NCBI RefSeq assembly: GCF_014117425.1
Contig: NZ_CP059725.1
Coordinates: forward strand, 2,108,001 to 2,172,000
Direction of reading: 5' to 3'
Length of the DNA: 64,000 bases
From: Bartonella sp. HY038
GTDB taxonomy: Bacteria; Pseudomonadota; Alphaproteobacteria; Rhizobiales; Rhizobiaceae
The notes under the pieces are model-generated. The model saw only the letters and a list, made by a program, of their open reading frames with translations, did no database searches and had not been told where the DNA came from. This document shows positions 46,392 through 55,007 of this stretch, one piece after another; position 1 is the stretch's first letter; the number at the start of each line of letters is the position of its first letter. Both the position numbers and the translations under genes were made by a program.

Positions 46392-47705
46392 ATGGTGAAA
46401 TTCAAACAATACATTGCCTTTGTTGCAATTGTTCTATTTTCAGGCTTTGGGCTTTCACATATTGGCCCTGCTTTTGGGCAAGAAGTTGTTGCGCAAACGA
46501 CTGGGGCTGCGGCTCCCACTCTGGATACTGGTGATACAGCATGGATGTTGGTGTCAGCTGCCTTTGTGTTGCTTATGACAATACCAGGCCTTGCACTGTT
46601 TTACGGCGGCATGGTGCGCAAAAAAAACGTGCTTGCCACCATGATGCATAGCTTTGCGGTTTGTTGTTTGGTAAGCGTTTTATGGTTTATCGTTGGCTAT
46701 TCGCTTGCCTTTGGTGAAGGCAATGCCTATTGGGGCGATTTTAGTTACCTCTTCCTGCATGGCGTTACGATTAATTCGCTATACAATACTATTCCTGAAT
46801 ATTTATGGGTCGTTTTCCAAATGGCCTTTGCCATCATTACCCCTGCCCTTATGACCGGTGCCTTTGCCGAGCGCATGAAATTTTCATCTCTATTAATTTT
46901 TATGGGTGCTTGGTTACTGCTTGTTTACACACCAATTTGCCATTGGGTTTGGGGCGGCGGCTTTTTGGGACAGGATGGCGTATTGGATTTTGCCGGTGGT
47001 ACAGTTATTCACGTGAACTCTGGTGTTGCAGGACTTGTTGCAGCTATTATTATTGGTAAGCGCAGTGGCTACGGTTCAACTAATATGGCACCACATAATT
47101 TAACCCTTTCGATGATTGGTGCGTCATTATTATGGATTGGCTGGTTTGGATTTAATGCAGGCTCTGCTGGCGCAGCGAATGGACTTGCGGCGGTTGCCTT
47201 TATCAATACACAAATTGCTACGGCAGCGGCTGCCCTTGCTTGGATGTTTGTTGAATGGTCAATGTCAAAGCGTCCTAGCGTTCTTGGTATTATTTCAGGC
47301 GCGGTTGCCGGTCTTGTTGCCATTACCCCAGCAGCTGGTTTTGTCAATCCAACAGGCGCGTTAATAATCGGACTTATTGGCGGCGGCGTATGCTACTTCA
47401 GCGCCGTTTGGCTAAAGCGCCTGCTTGGCTATGACGATTCTCTTGATGCTTTTGGCGTTCATGGTGTGGGTGGTATTGTTGGCGCATTGTTAACAGGTGT
47501 TTTTGCTGATGCTGCAATTAATGAAGCAGGCAAAGATGCTAGTGTTTGGATCCAATTTGTTGGTCTTGTTGCCGCGATTGTTTATTCTGCCATTGTCACC
47601 GCAATCATTCTTTATGCGATTAAATTTACCATTGGCCTACGTCCTACCAAGCAGCAAGAAATTGAGGGGCTCGATATCTCGCTTCACGGTGAAACAATAC
47701 ACTAA
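46392..47705 (+). CDS. amtB: Ammonium transporter
   Basis: This 437-residue Amt-family channel has an N-terminal signal sequence (about residues 1-30, ending near AFG-QE) and eleven membrane helices. Family signatures include MTIPGLALFYGGMVRKKNVL, GAFAERMKFSSLLIF, FAGGTVIHVNSGVAGLVAA and DAFGVHGVGGIVGALLTGVF, which contain the phenylalanine gate and the twin histidines. It imports ammonium and is normally controlled by GlnK, but no glnK gene lies upstream, where it is usually found. GGAGAAG precedes the ATG. A predicted sigma-54 promoter lies 50 bases upstream. Confidence 0.97.
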   Translation: MVKFKQYIAFVAIVLFSGFGLSHIGPAFGQEVVAQTTGAAAPTLDTGDTAWMLVSAAFVLLMTIPGLALFYGGMVRKKNVLATMMHSFAVCCLVSVLWFIVGYSLAFGEGNAYWGDFSYLFLHGVTINSLYNTIPEYLWVVFQMAFAIITPALMTGAFAERMKFSSLLIFMGAWLLLVYTPICHWVWGGGFLGQDGVLDFAGGTVIHVNSGVAGLVAAIIIGKRSGYGSTNMAPHNLTLSMIGASLLWIGWFGFNAGSAGAANGLAAVAFINTQIATAAAALAWMFVEWSMSKRPSVLGIISGAVAGLVAITPAAGFVNPTGALIIGLIGGGVCYFSAVWLKRLLGYDDSLDAFGVHGVGGIVGALLTGVFADAAINEAGKDASVWIQFVGLVAAIVYSAIVTAIILYAIKFTIGLRPTKQQEIEGLDISLHGETIH

Positions 47706-47718
47706 TAAAGCTTAAACT

Positions 47719-47745
47719 AAAGGCCGCATATGCGGCCTTTTTTTC
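47719..47745 (+). terminator. Rho-independent terminator of amtB
   Basis: The near-perfect stem AAAGGCCGCA / TGCGGCCTTT with almost no loop is followed by seven T. It lies 14 bp after the amtB stop and just before the convergent kptA stop. Confidence 0.88.
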
Positions 47746-47756
47746 AAAAATTAGCA

Positions 47757-48290
47757 TTACGCTAAGTTTATATAGTCAATAGGCACAAAATCGGTTAACC
47801 AAACACCATTTTCTGCTTGCCAAAAAGCAATACCATTTTCATGCATTTTTGCTGCATCAATATGCAAAATAACAGGTTTACCGTGGCGCTGCGCCACTTT
47901 AAAAGCGGTTAATTCATCCAAGGATAAATGTACTTTTTGACGATTACCCGACTTGATACCCTCACTTAAAATAGAATCGACATTCGTTTCAGCCGTGCCA
48001 TGAAATAAAATTGCAGGCGGCACGGATGCTTCCAACGCCAAATCAACCACAATGGAATGGCCTTGGGCAGCACGGATGCGCTTTTTATCATCCGATAAGG
48101 TAAAGCGTTTTTTATCACTATCACGCACCACATCAAACAAGGTTTGGCGACTAAACACCGTGCCATAAACAGCCGCTTTTTCAAGCAGTTCATTGACATT
48201 AGCCCAACCGTTTTCATCTAAGGTCAAGCCAATCTTCTGCGGCTCATGGCGCAAAATCAAACTTAAAAATTTACTTATATGTTTACTCAT
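47757..48290 (-). CDS. kptA: RNA 2'-phosphotransferase (KptA/Tpt1 family)
   Basis: This 177-residue enzyme matches Tpt1/KptA: SKHISKFLSLILRHEPQKIGLTLDENGWANVNELL carries the first conserved arginine and histidine, FHGTAETNVDSILSEGIKSGNRQKVHLS the others. It transfers an internal RNA 2'-phosphate to NAD, releasing nicotinamide and ADP-ribose cyclic phosphate. Bacterial members have no known essential substrate, since the tRNA ligase that leaves such phosphates is eukaryotic or fungal. ATG 48290 fits the family start; a longer frame to 48386 is unsupported. It stands alone between amtB and putA. Confidence 0.92.
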   Translation of the reverse strand: MSKHISKFLSLILRHEPQKIGLTLDENGWANVNELLEKAAVYGTVFSRQTLFDVVRDSDKKRFTLSDDKKRIRAAQGHSIVVDLALEASVPPAILFHGTAETNVDSILSEGIKSGNRQKVHLSLDELTAFKVAQRHGKPVILHIDAAKMHENGIAFWQAENGVWLTDFVPIDYINLA

Positions 48291-48355
48291 AGCGTGTCGA
48301 TAGAGTAAAAAATTGGCGTTTTTTTGATCATTTTTTGGCAAAAAATATAAATGTA

Positions 48356-48383
48356 AAATAAAAGGCCGCTTAAAAGCGGCCTT
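48356..48383 (-). terminator. Rho-independent terminator of putA
   Basis: The stem AAGGCCGCTT / AAGCGGCCTT has a very short AA loop, with T-rich sequence following on the minus strand. It lies 25 bp past the putA stop. Confidence 0.8.
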
Positions 48384-48407
48384 CAATATAATTATATGAA
48401 ACTAAAA

Positions 48408-51400
48408 TTAGCCAATAGCCATTAGTTTAGCATTACCACCGGCGGCAGCAGTATTAACTGAAATTGACAATTCTTCCACCAACCAATCAAGGCAATAGGC
48501 GCTATCTGTTGCTTCCATCTGCGCTAAAGTTGCAGCTTGGGTCAAAAGCAGTGGACCAGGAAGACCAGCAATGCGCTTCAAGGTTTTAGTGACAAATTCA
48601 CCTTCGCCTTCAATCAAAACTCCAGCAAATGCGCCATCAGCTGCCCAATTATCACTCCACAAAATTTGCGAGAAGATTGATTGTGGTAAATTTGGCAAGC
48701 TTTTCTGCAAATTAGAACCTGCATCAATAACCACCTGATTACCTGTTGCTAGAACTGTTGCAATTTGACGATATAGCCCTGCTTCACTTTGTGGAACAAT
48801 CAAAATCTTACCACGTGGATGCAAGAGATAGCGGTTTGTTTCACCAACTGGACCTGGCAATTCAATATCAAGACCAAGGCGTGATTTAACGCTAATCAAG
48901 CGGGCAAAACCTGCTTCTGCTTTTCTGTTCTGCCCATCAAGCCAAACAGCAAAATCAGTAAGAATAGCATTTGAATAGGTAGCACCGGGCAGATTTGGCT
49001 CTGGTTGATTAGCCAATAAGCGACCTAAATATAGAGCGCCACCCGCTTTTGGACCAGTGCCCGAAAGACCACGACCACCAAAAGGCTGCGAGCCAACAAC
49101 CGCACCAATAATATTACGGTTAACATAAATATTGCCAACCTTAACGCGTGAGATAACATCGGCAATGGTATCATCAAGACGTGTATGTAAACCAAAGGTT
49201 AGGCCATAACCCGTTGCATTAATATCATCAATAAGCTGATGCAAATTGTCACGCTTATAACGAATAATATGCAAGACAGGACCAAAAACTTCCCGCTTTA
49301 ATTCACTCATCGCGTTTAGTTCAATAATGGTTGGCGCAACATAAGTACCAAACTTGGTTGCTTCTCCCAATGGCAATTGCTCAATCTTATTGCCCATAGC
49401 GCGCATGGTTTCGATGTGGCGGTTAAGATTGTCTTTCGCTTCTTGGCTAATAACTGGCCCAACATCAACATTAATTGTATCGGTACGGCCAACACGCAAT
49501 TCATTTAATGCACCTTTTAGCATTTCAAGAATGCGATCTGCCACATCTTCCTGCAAGCAAAGCACACGCAATGCCGAACAACGCTGACCTGCACTATCAA
49601 AAGCCGATGCAATAACATCAAACACCACTTGCTCGGCAAGGGCTGATGAATCAACGATCATAGCATTTTGACCACCAGTTTCCGCTAAAAGCGGAATTGG
49701 TTTGCCATTTGGCAATAAACGCGTCCCAAGTTCAGCCTGAATAAGGCGGGCAACTTCGGTAGAGCCGGTAAACATAACACCAGCAATCTTATCACTTGCA
49801 ACTAAAGCTGCACCAACATTGCCTTCACCGGGCACGAGTTGAACAACATCTTGCGGAATACCAGCTTCATGCAAGATACGCACGCTTTCAGCCGCAATCA
49901 AAGGTGTTTCTTCTGCGGGCTTTGCCAAAACTGGGTTGCCAGCAACAAGAGCTGCACATACTTGACCAGTAAAAATAGCCAATGGGAAGTTCCAAGGGCT
50001 AATACAGACTACCGGACCAAGCGGAAGATGTTTTTCACCAATGGTGGAGCGTGCTTCAGCTGCATAATAGCGCAAGAAGTCAATAGCTTCACGCACTTCA
50101 GCAATAGCATTAGGGATCGATTTACCAGCTTCACGGGCAATTAATGCAAGCAAGGTTGGCATGCGCTCCTGCAACAAATCAGCAGCTTTTTCAAGCATAG
50201 CTGCACGCTCACTCGTTGGCACCTTATGCCAAGTGCTAACCGCATTTGCTGCACGCTCTACACTTTGTTTAACTTCATCAAGACTAGCTTCAACAACTTG
50301 TCCCACAACATCGCGCTGATCAGCAGGGTTAAGCACTGGTTTTGCTTCATTGCTATGCTTATCGCCAAAAGGTGTTGCCACCCATTTTTGCGCCGTACTT
50401 GCTAAAAAATCCTTGCTTAATGCGCTCAACACATCTTCATTAGAAAGATCAAACCCTGCCGAATTTTTACGGCTTGGCGCAAACATATCCTCTGGTGAGA
50501 AAAGTGCATCATTTTGACTGCCAGGGTTTGGCATCGCGCGAACGACATCAACAGGGTCAGCAATCATTTCGTCAACAGTGACAGACATATCAGCAATACG
50601 ATGAACGAAAGACGAATTAGCCCCATTTTCAAGCAAGCGGCGAACGAGATAAGCAAGCAAGGTTTCATGGGTGCCAACTGGCGCATAAATACGGGCTGGG
50701 CGTTTTAATTTGTCATTGCCTACCACTTCTTCATAGAGTGGCTCGCCCATGCCGTGCAAGCATTGGAACTCATACTTATCATTGGTATAATCAGGACCAG
50801 CAATATTATAAATAGTTGCCAAGGTTTGCGCATTATGGGTTGCAAATTGTGGGAATACTGCATCTGGCGCATTTAACAATTTGGTCGCACAAGCAATATA
50901 GGAAACATCGGTATAAACTTTGCGCGTATAAACTGGATAGCTTTCAAGCCCATCCAATTGCGCGCGCTTAATTTCAGAATCCCAATAAGCACCCTTAACC
51001 AAGCGCACCATCATGCGGTGGCCAGAGCGGCGCGCAAGATCAATCACATAATCAAGCACAAATGGGCAACGGCGGCCATAGGCCTGCACCACAAAGCCAA
51101 TACCATTCCAACCAGCAAGATCATTATCAAAGCAAAGGCTTTCAAGCAAATCGAGCGAAATTTCCAAGCGATCTGCTTCTTCAGCGTCAATATTAAGGCC
51201 AATATTATATTGCTTGCTTAGCAAAGCTAATTTTTTAACCCGCGGCAATAATTCACCCATAACGCGGTTCGCTTGTGAGCGCGAATAGCGTGGATGAAGC
51301 GCAGAAAGCTTAATCGAAATACCAGGGCCTTCATAAACACCCTTGCCATTGGCAGCTTTACCGATAGCATGAATGGCAGTTTCATAATCCTTATAATAGC

Positions 51401-52079
51401 GCTCGGCATCATCTTCAGTAGTTGCTGCTTCACCAAGCATATCATAAGAATAGCGAAAGCCCTTTTCTTCAACAGCTTTGGCGCGCTTTACAGCTTCATC
51501 AATAGTTTGGCCACGCACAAATTGCTCACCCATCATACGCATGGCCATATCAACGCCTTTACGTACCACTGGCTCACCACAACGCTGGATAAGACGGGTA
51601 AGTGATGATGATAGGGTATTTGTATCAACAGTAGAGGTAAGCTTACCTGTTACAACTAAACCCCATGTTGCTGCATTGACAAAGAGCGAACGGCCACCAC
51701 CAATATGCGATTTCCAATCACCACCGGTGATCTTGTCACGAATAAGCGCATCACGGGTTGCCTTATCAGGAATACGCAACAATGCTTCAGCAAGACACAT
51801 AAGGGCAATACCCTCTTGGCTTGACAAAGAATATTCATGGATCAAACCTTCAACGCCGCCGCCTTTTTTCTTGGCGCGTAAGGTTTCAATCAATTTGCGA
51901 GCCGTCGTAGCGATTTTGCCTTTTGTCTCAGCATCAAAAGTTGCAGCATCCAAAAGCGGAGCCAAGCATTCTTCTTCAGCGCGGCGATAGGCGCTTGTAA
52001 TATCTTCGCGCAAGCTGGTTGGCTTGGCAATTGGTGGAGCATAATCTGCAAAAACAGGCTTAAAATTATCAGCACTCAT
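48408..52079 (-). CDS. putA: Bifunctional proline dehydrogenase / glutamate-semialdehyde dehydrogenase
   Basis: PutA oxidises proline to glutamate in two steps. The proline dehydrogenase barrel occupies about residues 150-480 (SIKLSALHPRYSR, VKGAYWDSEIKRAQ, YEFQCLHGMGEPLYEEV). The aldehyde dehydrogenase domain follows, with FTGSTEVARLI, the general-base glutamate in LLAETGGQNAMIVDSSA and the catalytic cysteine in DSAGQRCSALRV near residue 834. A further C-terminal ALDH-like region completes 1,223 residues. The N-terminus has no ribbon-helix-helix domain, so this PutA is not its own repressor. ATG 52079 has GGTGA upstream. An Lrp-type regulator is divergent. Confidence 0.97.
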   Translation of the reverse strand: MSADNFKPVFADYAPPIAKPTSLREDITSAYRRAEEECLAPLLDAATFDAETKGKIATTARKLIETLRAKKKGGGVEGLIHEYSLSSQEGIALMCLAEALLRIPDKATRDALIRDKITGGDWKSHIGGGRSLFVNAATWGLVVTGKLTSTVDTNTLSSSLTRLIQRCGEPVVRKGVDMAMRMMGEQFVRGQTIDEAVKRAKAVEEKGFRYSYDMLGEAATTEDDAERYYKDYETAIHAIGKAANGKGVYEGPGISIKLSALHPRYSRSQANRVMGELLPRVKKLALLSKQYNIGLNIDAEEADRLEISLDLLESLCFDNDLAGWNGIGFVVQAYGRRCPFVLDYVIDLARRSGHRMMVRLVKGAYWDSEIKRAQLDGLESYPVYTRKVYTDVSYIACATKLLNAPDAVFPQFATHNAQTLATIYNIAGPDYTNDKYEFQCLHGMGEPLYEEVVGNDKLKRPARIYAPVGTHETLLAYLVRRLLENGANSSFVHRIADMSVTVDEMIADPVDVVRAMPNPGSQNDALFSPEDMFAPSRKNSAGFDLSNEDVLSALSKDFLASTAQKWVATPFGDKHSNEAKPVLNPADQRDVVGQVVEASLDEVKQSVERAANAVSTWHKVPTSERAAMLEKAADLLQERMPTLLALIAREAGKSIPNAIAEVREAIDFLRYYAAEARSTIGEKHLPLGPVVCISPWNFPLAIFTGQVCAALVAGNPVLAKPAEETPLIAAESVRILHEAGIPQDVVQLVPGEGNVGAALVASDKIAGVMFTGSTEVARLIQAELGTRLLPNGKPIPLLAETGGQNAMIVDSSALAEQVVFDVIASAFDSAGQRCSALRVLCLQEDVADRILEMLKGALNELRVGRTDTINVDVGPVISQEAKDNLNRHIETMRAMGNKIEQLPLGEATKFGTYVAPTIIELNAMSELKREVFGPVLHIIRYKRDNLHQLIDDINATGYGLTFGLHTRLDDTIADVISRVKVGNIYVNRNIIGAVVGSQPFGGRGLSGTGPKAGGALYLGRLLANQPEPNLPGATYSNAILTDFAVWLDGQNRKAEAGFARLISVKSRLGLDIELPGPVGETNRYLLHPRGKILIVPQSEAGLYRQIATVLATGNQVVIDAGSNLQKSLPNLPQSIFSQILWSDNWAADGAFAGVLIEGEGEFVTKTLKRIAGLPGPLLLTQAATLAQMEATDSAYCLDWLVEELSISVNTAAAGGNAKLMAIG

Positions 52080-52401
52080 AAAAATCACCCAAAAAAGAGG
52101 TTAAACCGGGAAAACCCGTTGATATTTGGATTGGCGGCATATTTACTAAACTTATAAATGGTGCTTAGCCAAAGAATTGCAACGGCCAATAAGTTAGCTT
52201 TTAAAGGCGTTATCAACCTTTTAAAACAACCATATCGGCCAAAATTTGAGCATATATTTTTCTACCTAATTATTTAAAGATGCAGAGAAAAAATACCCAT
52301 TTGAAAAACACTTATAGCACGAGAAAATCATTGCATTAAACTAAAGATTAGCATATTTTTAGGTAAATTCACTAATTTTACAATTTTAATTAGGAAAAAT
52401 C
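52080..52401. other. Divergent promoter region, putA / Lrp-type regulator
   Basis: These 322 bases hold no gene. They separate the divergent putA and Lrp-type regulator genes and are the natural place for autoregulation and proline-responsive control. No clear Lrp operator could be assigned by eye. Confidence 0.6.
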
Positions 52402-52878
52402 TTGAGTAAATTCATACATGCTGGTGAAATCGACCGCATCGACAATAAAATCATAGATGCTCTAGTTGAAAATGGCCGAATTTCTATAACCGACCTTGCT
52501 GAAAAAGTTGGACTTTCAAAAACTCCCTGTCAATTACGTCTTAAAAAACTGACTGATGATGGCGTTATTACTGGCTTTCGCGCTATTTTAAACCCGGAAC
52601 GCATGGGACTTGACCATATTGCTTTTGCCGAAGTAAAACTAAGCGACACACGCGAAGCGGCGCTTTTACAATTCAATGAAGCGGTTAAAAAGATTCGTGA
52701 AGTTGAAGAATGCCATATGATCGCTAGCAATTTTGATTATTTATTAAAAGTGCGTACCAGCGACATTAAACGCTACCGTATTGTGCTTGGTGAGAAAATA
52801 TCAACGCTGCCTTTTGTCGCTTCAACCTCTACCTTTGTTGCTATGCAAAATATTGTTGATGCTGGCTTTAAGCGATAA
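52402..52878 (+). CDS. putR: Lrp/AsnC-family regulator, probable PutR
   Basis: This 158-residue protein has an N-terminal helix-turn-helix (IDNKIIDALVENGRISITDLAEKVGLSKTPCQLRLKKL) and a C-terminal RAM/AsnC ligand domain (HIAFAEVKLSDTREAALLQF, ECHMIASNFDYLLKVRTSDI). In Rhizobiales and related groups a divergent Lrp-type PutR activates putA in response to proline; that role is inferred from the arrangement. The start is a TTG with AGGA six bases upstream. It reads toward the tRNA-His gene, which lies on the opposite strand. Confidence 0.87.
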   Translation: MSKFIHAGEIDRIDNKIIDALVENGRISITDLAEKVGLSKTPCQLRLKKLTDDGVITGFRAILNPERMGLDHIAFAEVKLSDTREAALLQFNEAVKKIREVEECHMIASNFDYLLKVRTSDIKRYRIVLGEKISTLPFVASTSTFVAMQNIVDAGFKR

Positions 52879-52979
52879 GCATATGAGAAGACTGAACACT
52901 TTTATAGGATAACCCAAATAGGCTAAGCACTTTAATAAATGTAATGGCTTGCATTTTTATATATTTTTGTGAAATAAAA

Positions 52980-53056
52980 TGGTACGGTTGATAGGAGTTG
53001 AACCTACGACCTCTGGTGCCACAAACCAGCGCTCTAACCAACTGAGCTACAACCGC
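52980..53056 (-). tRNA. tRNA-His (GTG)
   Basis: A complete cloverleaf is visible on the minus strand. The acceptor GCGGTTG pairs with CAACCGT, the D-arm is GCTCAGTTGGTTAGAGC, the anticodon stem CTGGT/ACCAG encloses TTGTGGC with anticodon GTG, the T-arm is TAGGTTCAACTCCTA, and CCA is encoded. The first base pair is G1:U72 and the discriminator is A73, with no encoded G-1 partner; this is the unusual tRNA-His known from alphaproteobacteria. Confidence 0.96.
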
Positions 53057-53316
53057 ACAAGAGAATATTAAATTCTGCTTGGCTGACATACGGAAATTCG
53101 AACTCATTTGCAAGGGCTTTATGCCAATTTTTTAAAATATTCTGTTAAAATACTTAGATTGGGCCGAGCAATACGCTTGATTGAGGTAGTTTCCTGACCT
53201 CAAGCGACTTAAAAACGCTTAAATCCTGATGGGCATTCGTTAAAAGAATCGAAAATTATAGATAAAAGCATCTTTATTTTTATGGAGAGCATTTTAATAT
53301 TTTGATGACAAAACAA

Positions 53317-53359
53317 AATAAAAAATCCCAAAACTTATTGGTAAGTTCTGGGATTTTAA
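53317..53359 (-). terminator. Rho-independent terminator of truB
   Basis: AAAAATCCCA pairs with TGGGATTTT, and ACTTA/TAAGT extends the stem inward around a short loop. It is 24 bp past the truB stop and closes the rimP-to-truB operon. Confidence 0.82.
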
Positions 53360-53382
53360 AACTTATAAAGAATTGAGTTGAA

Positions 53383-54345
53383 TTAGATTGTAAACACGCG
53401 CTTCGGCTGGAATTTGCCTTGTGCTATAGCGCCAATAGCTAGCACTTTACCTTTAAAAGTAACACAAGCTTCATCTGTTTCAAAAATTGCTTCGCGGCCA
53501 CGCAAAATAATCGGATTGCCGGTGCGGATACGCTGTGCCTGGTCTTCACCAATGGCATATTGCGGCAAACAATCCAGTGCAGCGCCAGTTTCAATTAAAA
53601 GGCCATCAATGGCGGAAAAATCACGGCGCTGGAATGGTTCACCTTCTTCCCTTGGCTCCGGCTTTGGTGGGCACGCAGCCTCAAGCTCTTCCAAGGTTAC
53701 AAAATCTTCATCGGTGAAAGGCGCAACTTCAATACGGCGCAATTCAGCAATATGACCATAGCAGCCAAGTTCACGCCCCATATCGCGCGCTAATGAGCGC
53801 ACATAAGTACCTTTGCCGCATTCAATTTCAAACAGCGAAGAACCATCTTCATTCATTTCTAAAATTGAAATAGCATCTATTTCAACTTCACGGGCGGGTA
53901 TCTCGACACTTTCACCTTCACGCGCCAAATCATAAGCACGATTTCCATCAATTTTAATAGCAGAAAATTGTGGTGGTTTTTGCAAAATTACGCCAGTATA
54001 ATGGGGTAAGATTGCTTCAATTTCTTCGCGAGTTGGGCGTTTATCACTTGTTTTAGTGACTTCGCCCTCTAGATCGTCGGTATTACGCTCGGCACCCCAA
54101 GCAACAACAAATTGGTAAACCTTGGTACCTTCCATGACATAAGGCACAGTTTTTGTGGCTTCACCCAAAGCAATTGGCAACAGACCTGATGCCAATGGAT
54201 CAAGCGTACCAGCATGGCCAGCCTTTTCGGCGCTAAACAACCATTTTATTTTTGAAACCGCTTCGGTTGACCCCATACCTTTTGGCTTGTCTAAAATTAC
54301 CCAACCGGAAACCGGCCGACCTTTTCTCTTACGCTGGCGTGCCAT
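53383..54345 (-). CDS. truB: tRNA pseudouridine-55 synthase
   Basis: TruB makes pseudouridine 55 in the T-loop of tRNAs. The catalytic aspartate is D49 in [54 protein letters not shown] and [15 protein letters not shown] are the other family motifs. The C-terminal PUA-like region (about 250-320) is present. Length is 320. It is the last gene of the rimP-nusA-ylxR-infB-rbfA-truB block, 26 bp after rbfA. The rpsO and pnp genes that often follow are absent. Confidence 0.97.
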   Translation of the reverse strand: MARQRKRKGRPVSGWVILDKPKGMGSTEAVSKIKWLFSAEKAGHAGTLDPLASGLLPIALGEATKTVPYVMEGTKVYQFVVAWGAERNTDDLEGEVTKTSDKRPTREEIEAILPHYTGVILQKPPQFSAIKIDGNRAYDLAREGESVEIPAREVEIDAISILEMNEDGSSLFEIECGKGTYVRSLARDMGRELGCYGHIAELRRIEVAPFTDEDFVTLEELEAACPPKPEPREEGEPFQRRDFSAIDGLLIETGAALDCLPQYAIGEDQAQRIRTGNPIILRGREAIFETDEACVTFKGKVLAIGAIAQGKFQPKRVFTI

Positions 54346-54371
54346 TCAATTATAATCCTATGCCAAATTTA

Positions 54372-54776
54372 TTATTTATTATCGTCTTCGTTATCATCTT
54401 GATGTAGATCACGCATCACTTCAGGGGAACGTAATAAAGCATCAATTTTAGAAAAATTATCAAAACTTGTATCAAGTCTAAAGCGAAATTGCGGCATATA
54501 TTTCATTTGTCGCAAAATACGTGATAACTCGCCACGAATGAATCGCACATGGGAATTTAATTGCTTGACCACAGCTTCGCCGTCAACATCGCCAAGAGGT
54601 GCAACATAGCATGTGGCAATTTTTAAATCTGGCGACATCCGCACTTCGCAGACAGAAAGAACCACTTTTTCCAAAAATGGATCACTTAGCTCTCCACGTT
54701 GTAAAAATTGAGCTACAGCATGACGAACCTCTTCACCAACACGAAGCTGGCGCTGTGTGGGCCCAGAATGTTTCAT
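54372..54776 (-). CDS. rbfA: Ribosome-binding factor A
   Basis: RbfA assists 30S subunit maturation by binding the 16S rRNA 5' region. The KH-like fold is recognisable: [21 protein letters not shown] at the N-terminus, [21 protein letters not shown], then [27 protein letters not shown]. The C-terminus is acidic. ATG 54776 has AAAGG seven bases upstream; an earlier TTG in the same frame is rejected. It lies between infB and truB in the usual order, after a hairpin that may partly terminate infB transcription. Confidence 0.95.
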   Translation of the reverse strand: MKHSGPTQRQLRVGEEVRHAVAQFLQRGELSDPFLEKVVLSVCEVRMSPDLKIATCYVAPLGDVDGEAVVKQLNSHVRFIRGELSRILRQMKYMPQFRFRLDTSFDNFSKIDALLRSPEVMRDLHQDDNEDDNK

Positions 54777-54881
54777 TGCATTACCTTTCAATCAGCTCAT
54801 TAACGACTACGAGCTGTAATAGCATTTTTGATTTTAAATATGCCCAAAGACGAGAGTCAGGACCTACTAATTTAAATGTAA

Positions 54882-54918
54882 TAAAAGCGCTTCACACCAT
54901 AACAAATGCAAAGCGCTC
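54882..54918 (-). terminator. Possible internal terminator between infB and rbfA
   Basis: AGCGCTT and AAGCGCT form a 7-bp stem around 18 bases, followed on the minus strand by TTTATTA. It is weaker than the other terminators here and may only reduce transcription into rbfA-truB. Confidence 0.45.
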
Positions 54919-55007
54919 CCTATTTTAATTGTGACTTATTGCTGTTTATAAATTGTTATATATGGCAACAGGACAATATTCCAACATGCCATATATATCT
55001 TCATAGC

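Noticed and set aside
51478..51990. A 170-codon plus-strand frame opposite putA
   Set aside because: It lies wholly within the well-supported putA gene, has no start signal and no recognisable domain.
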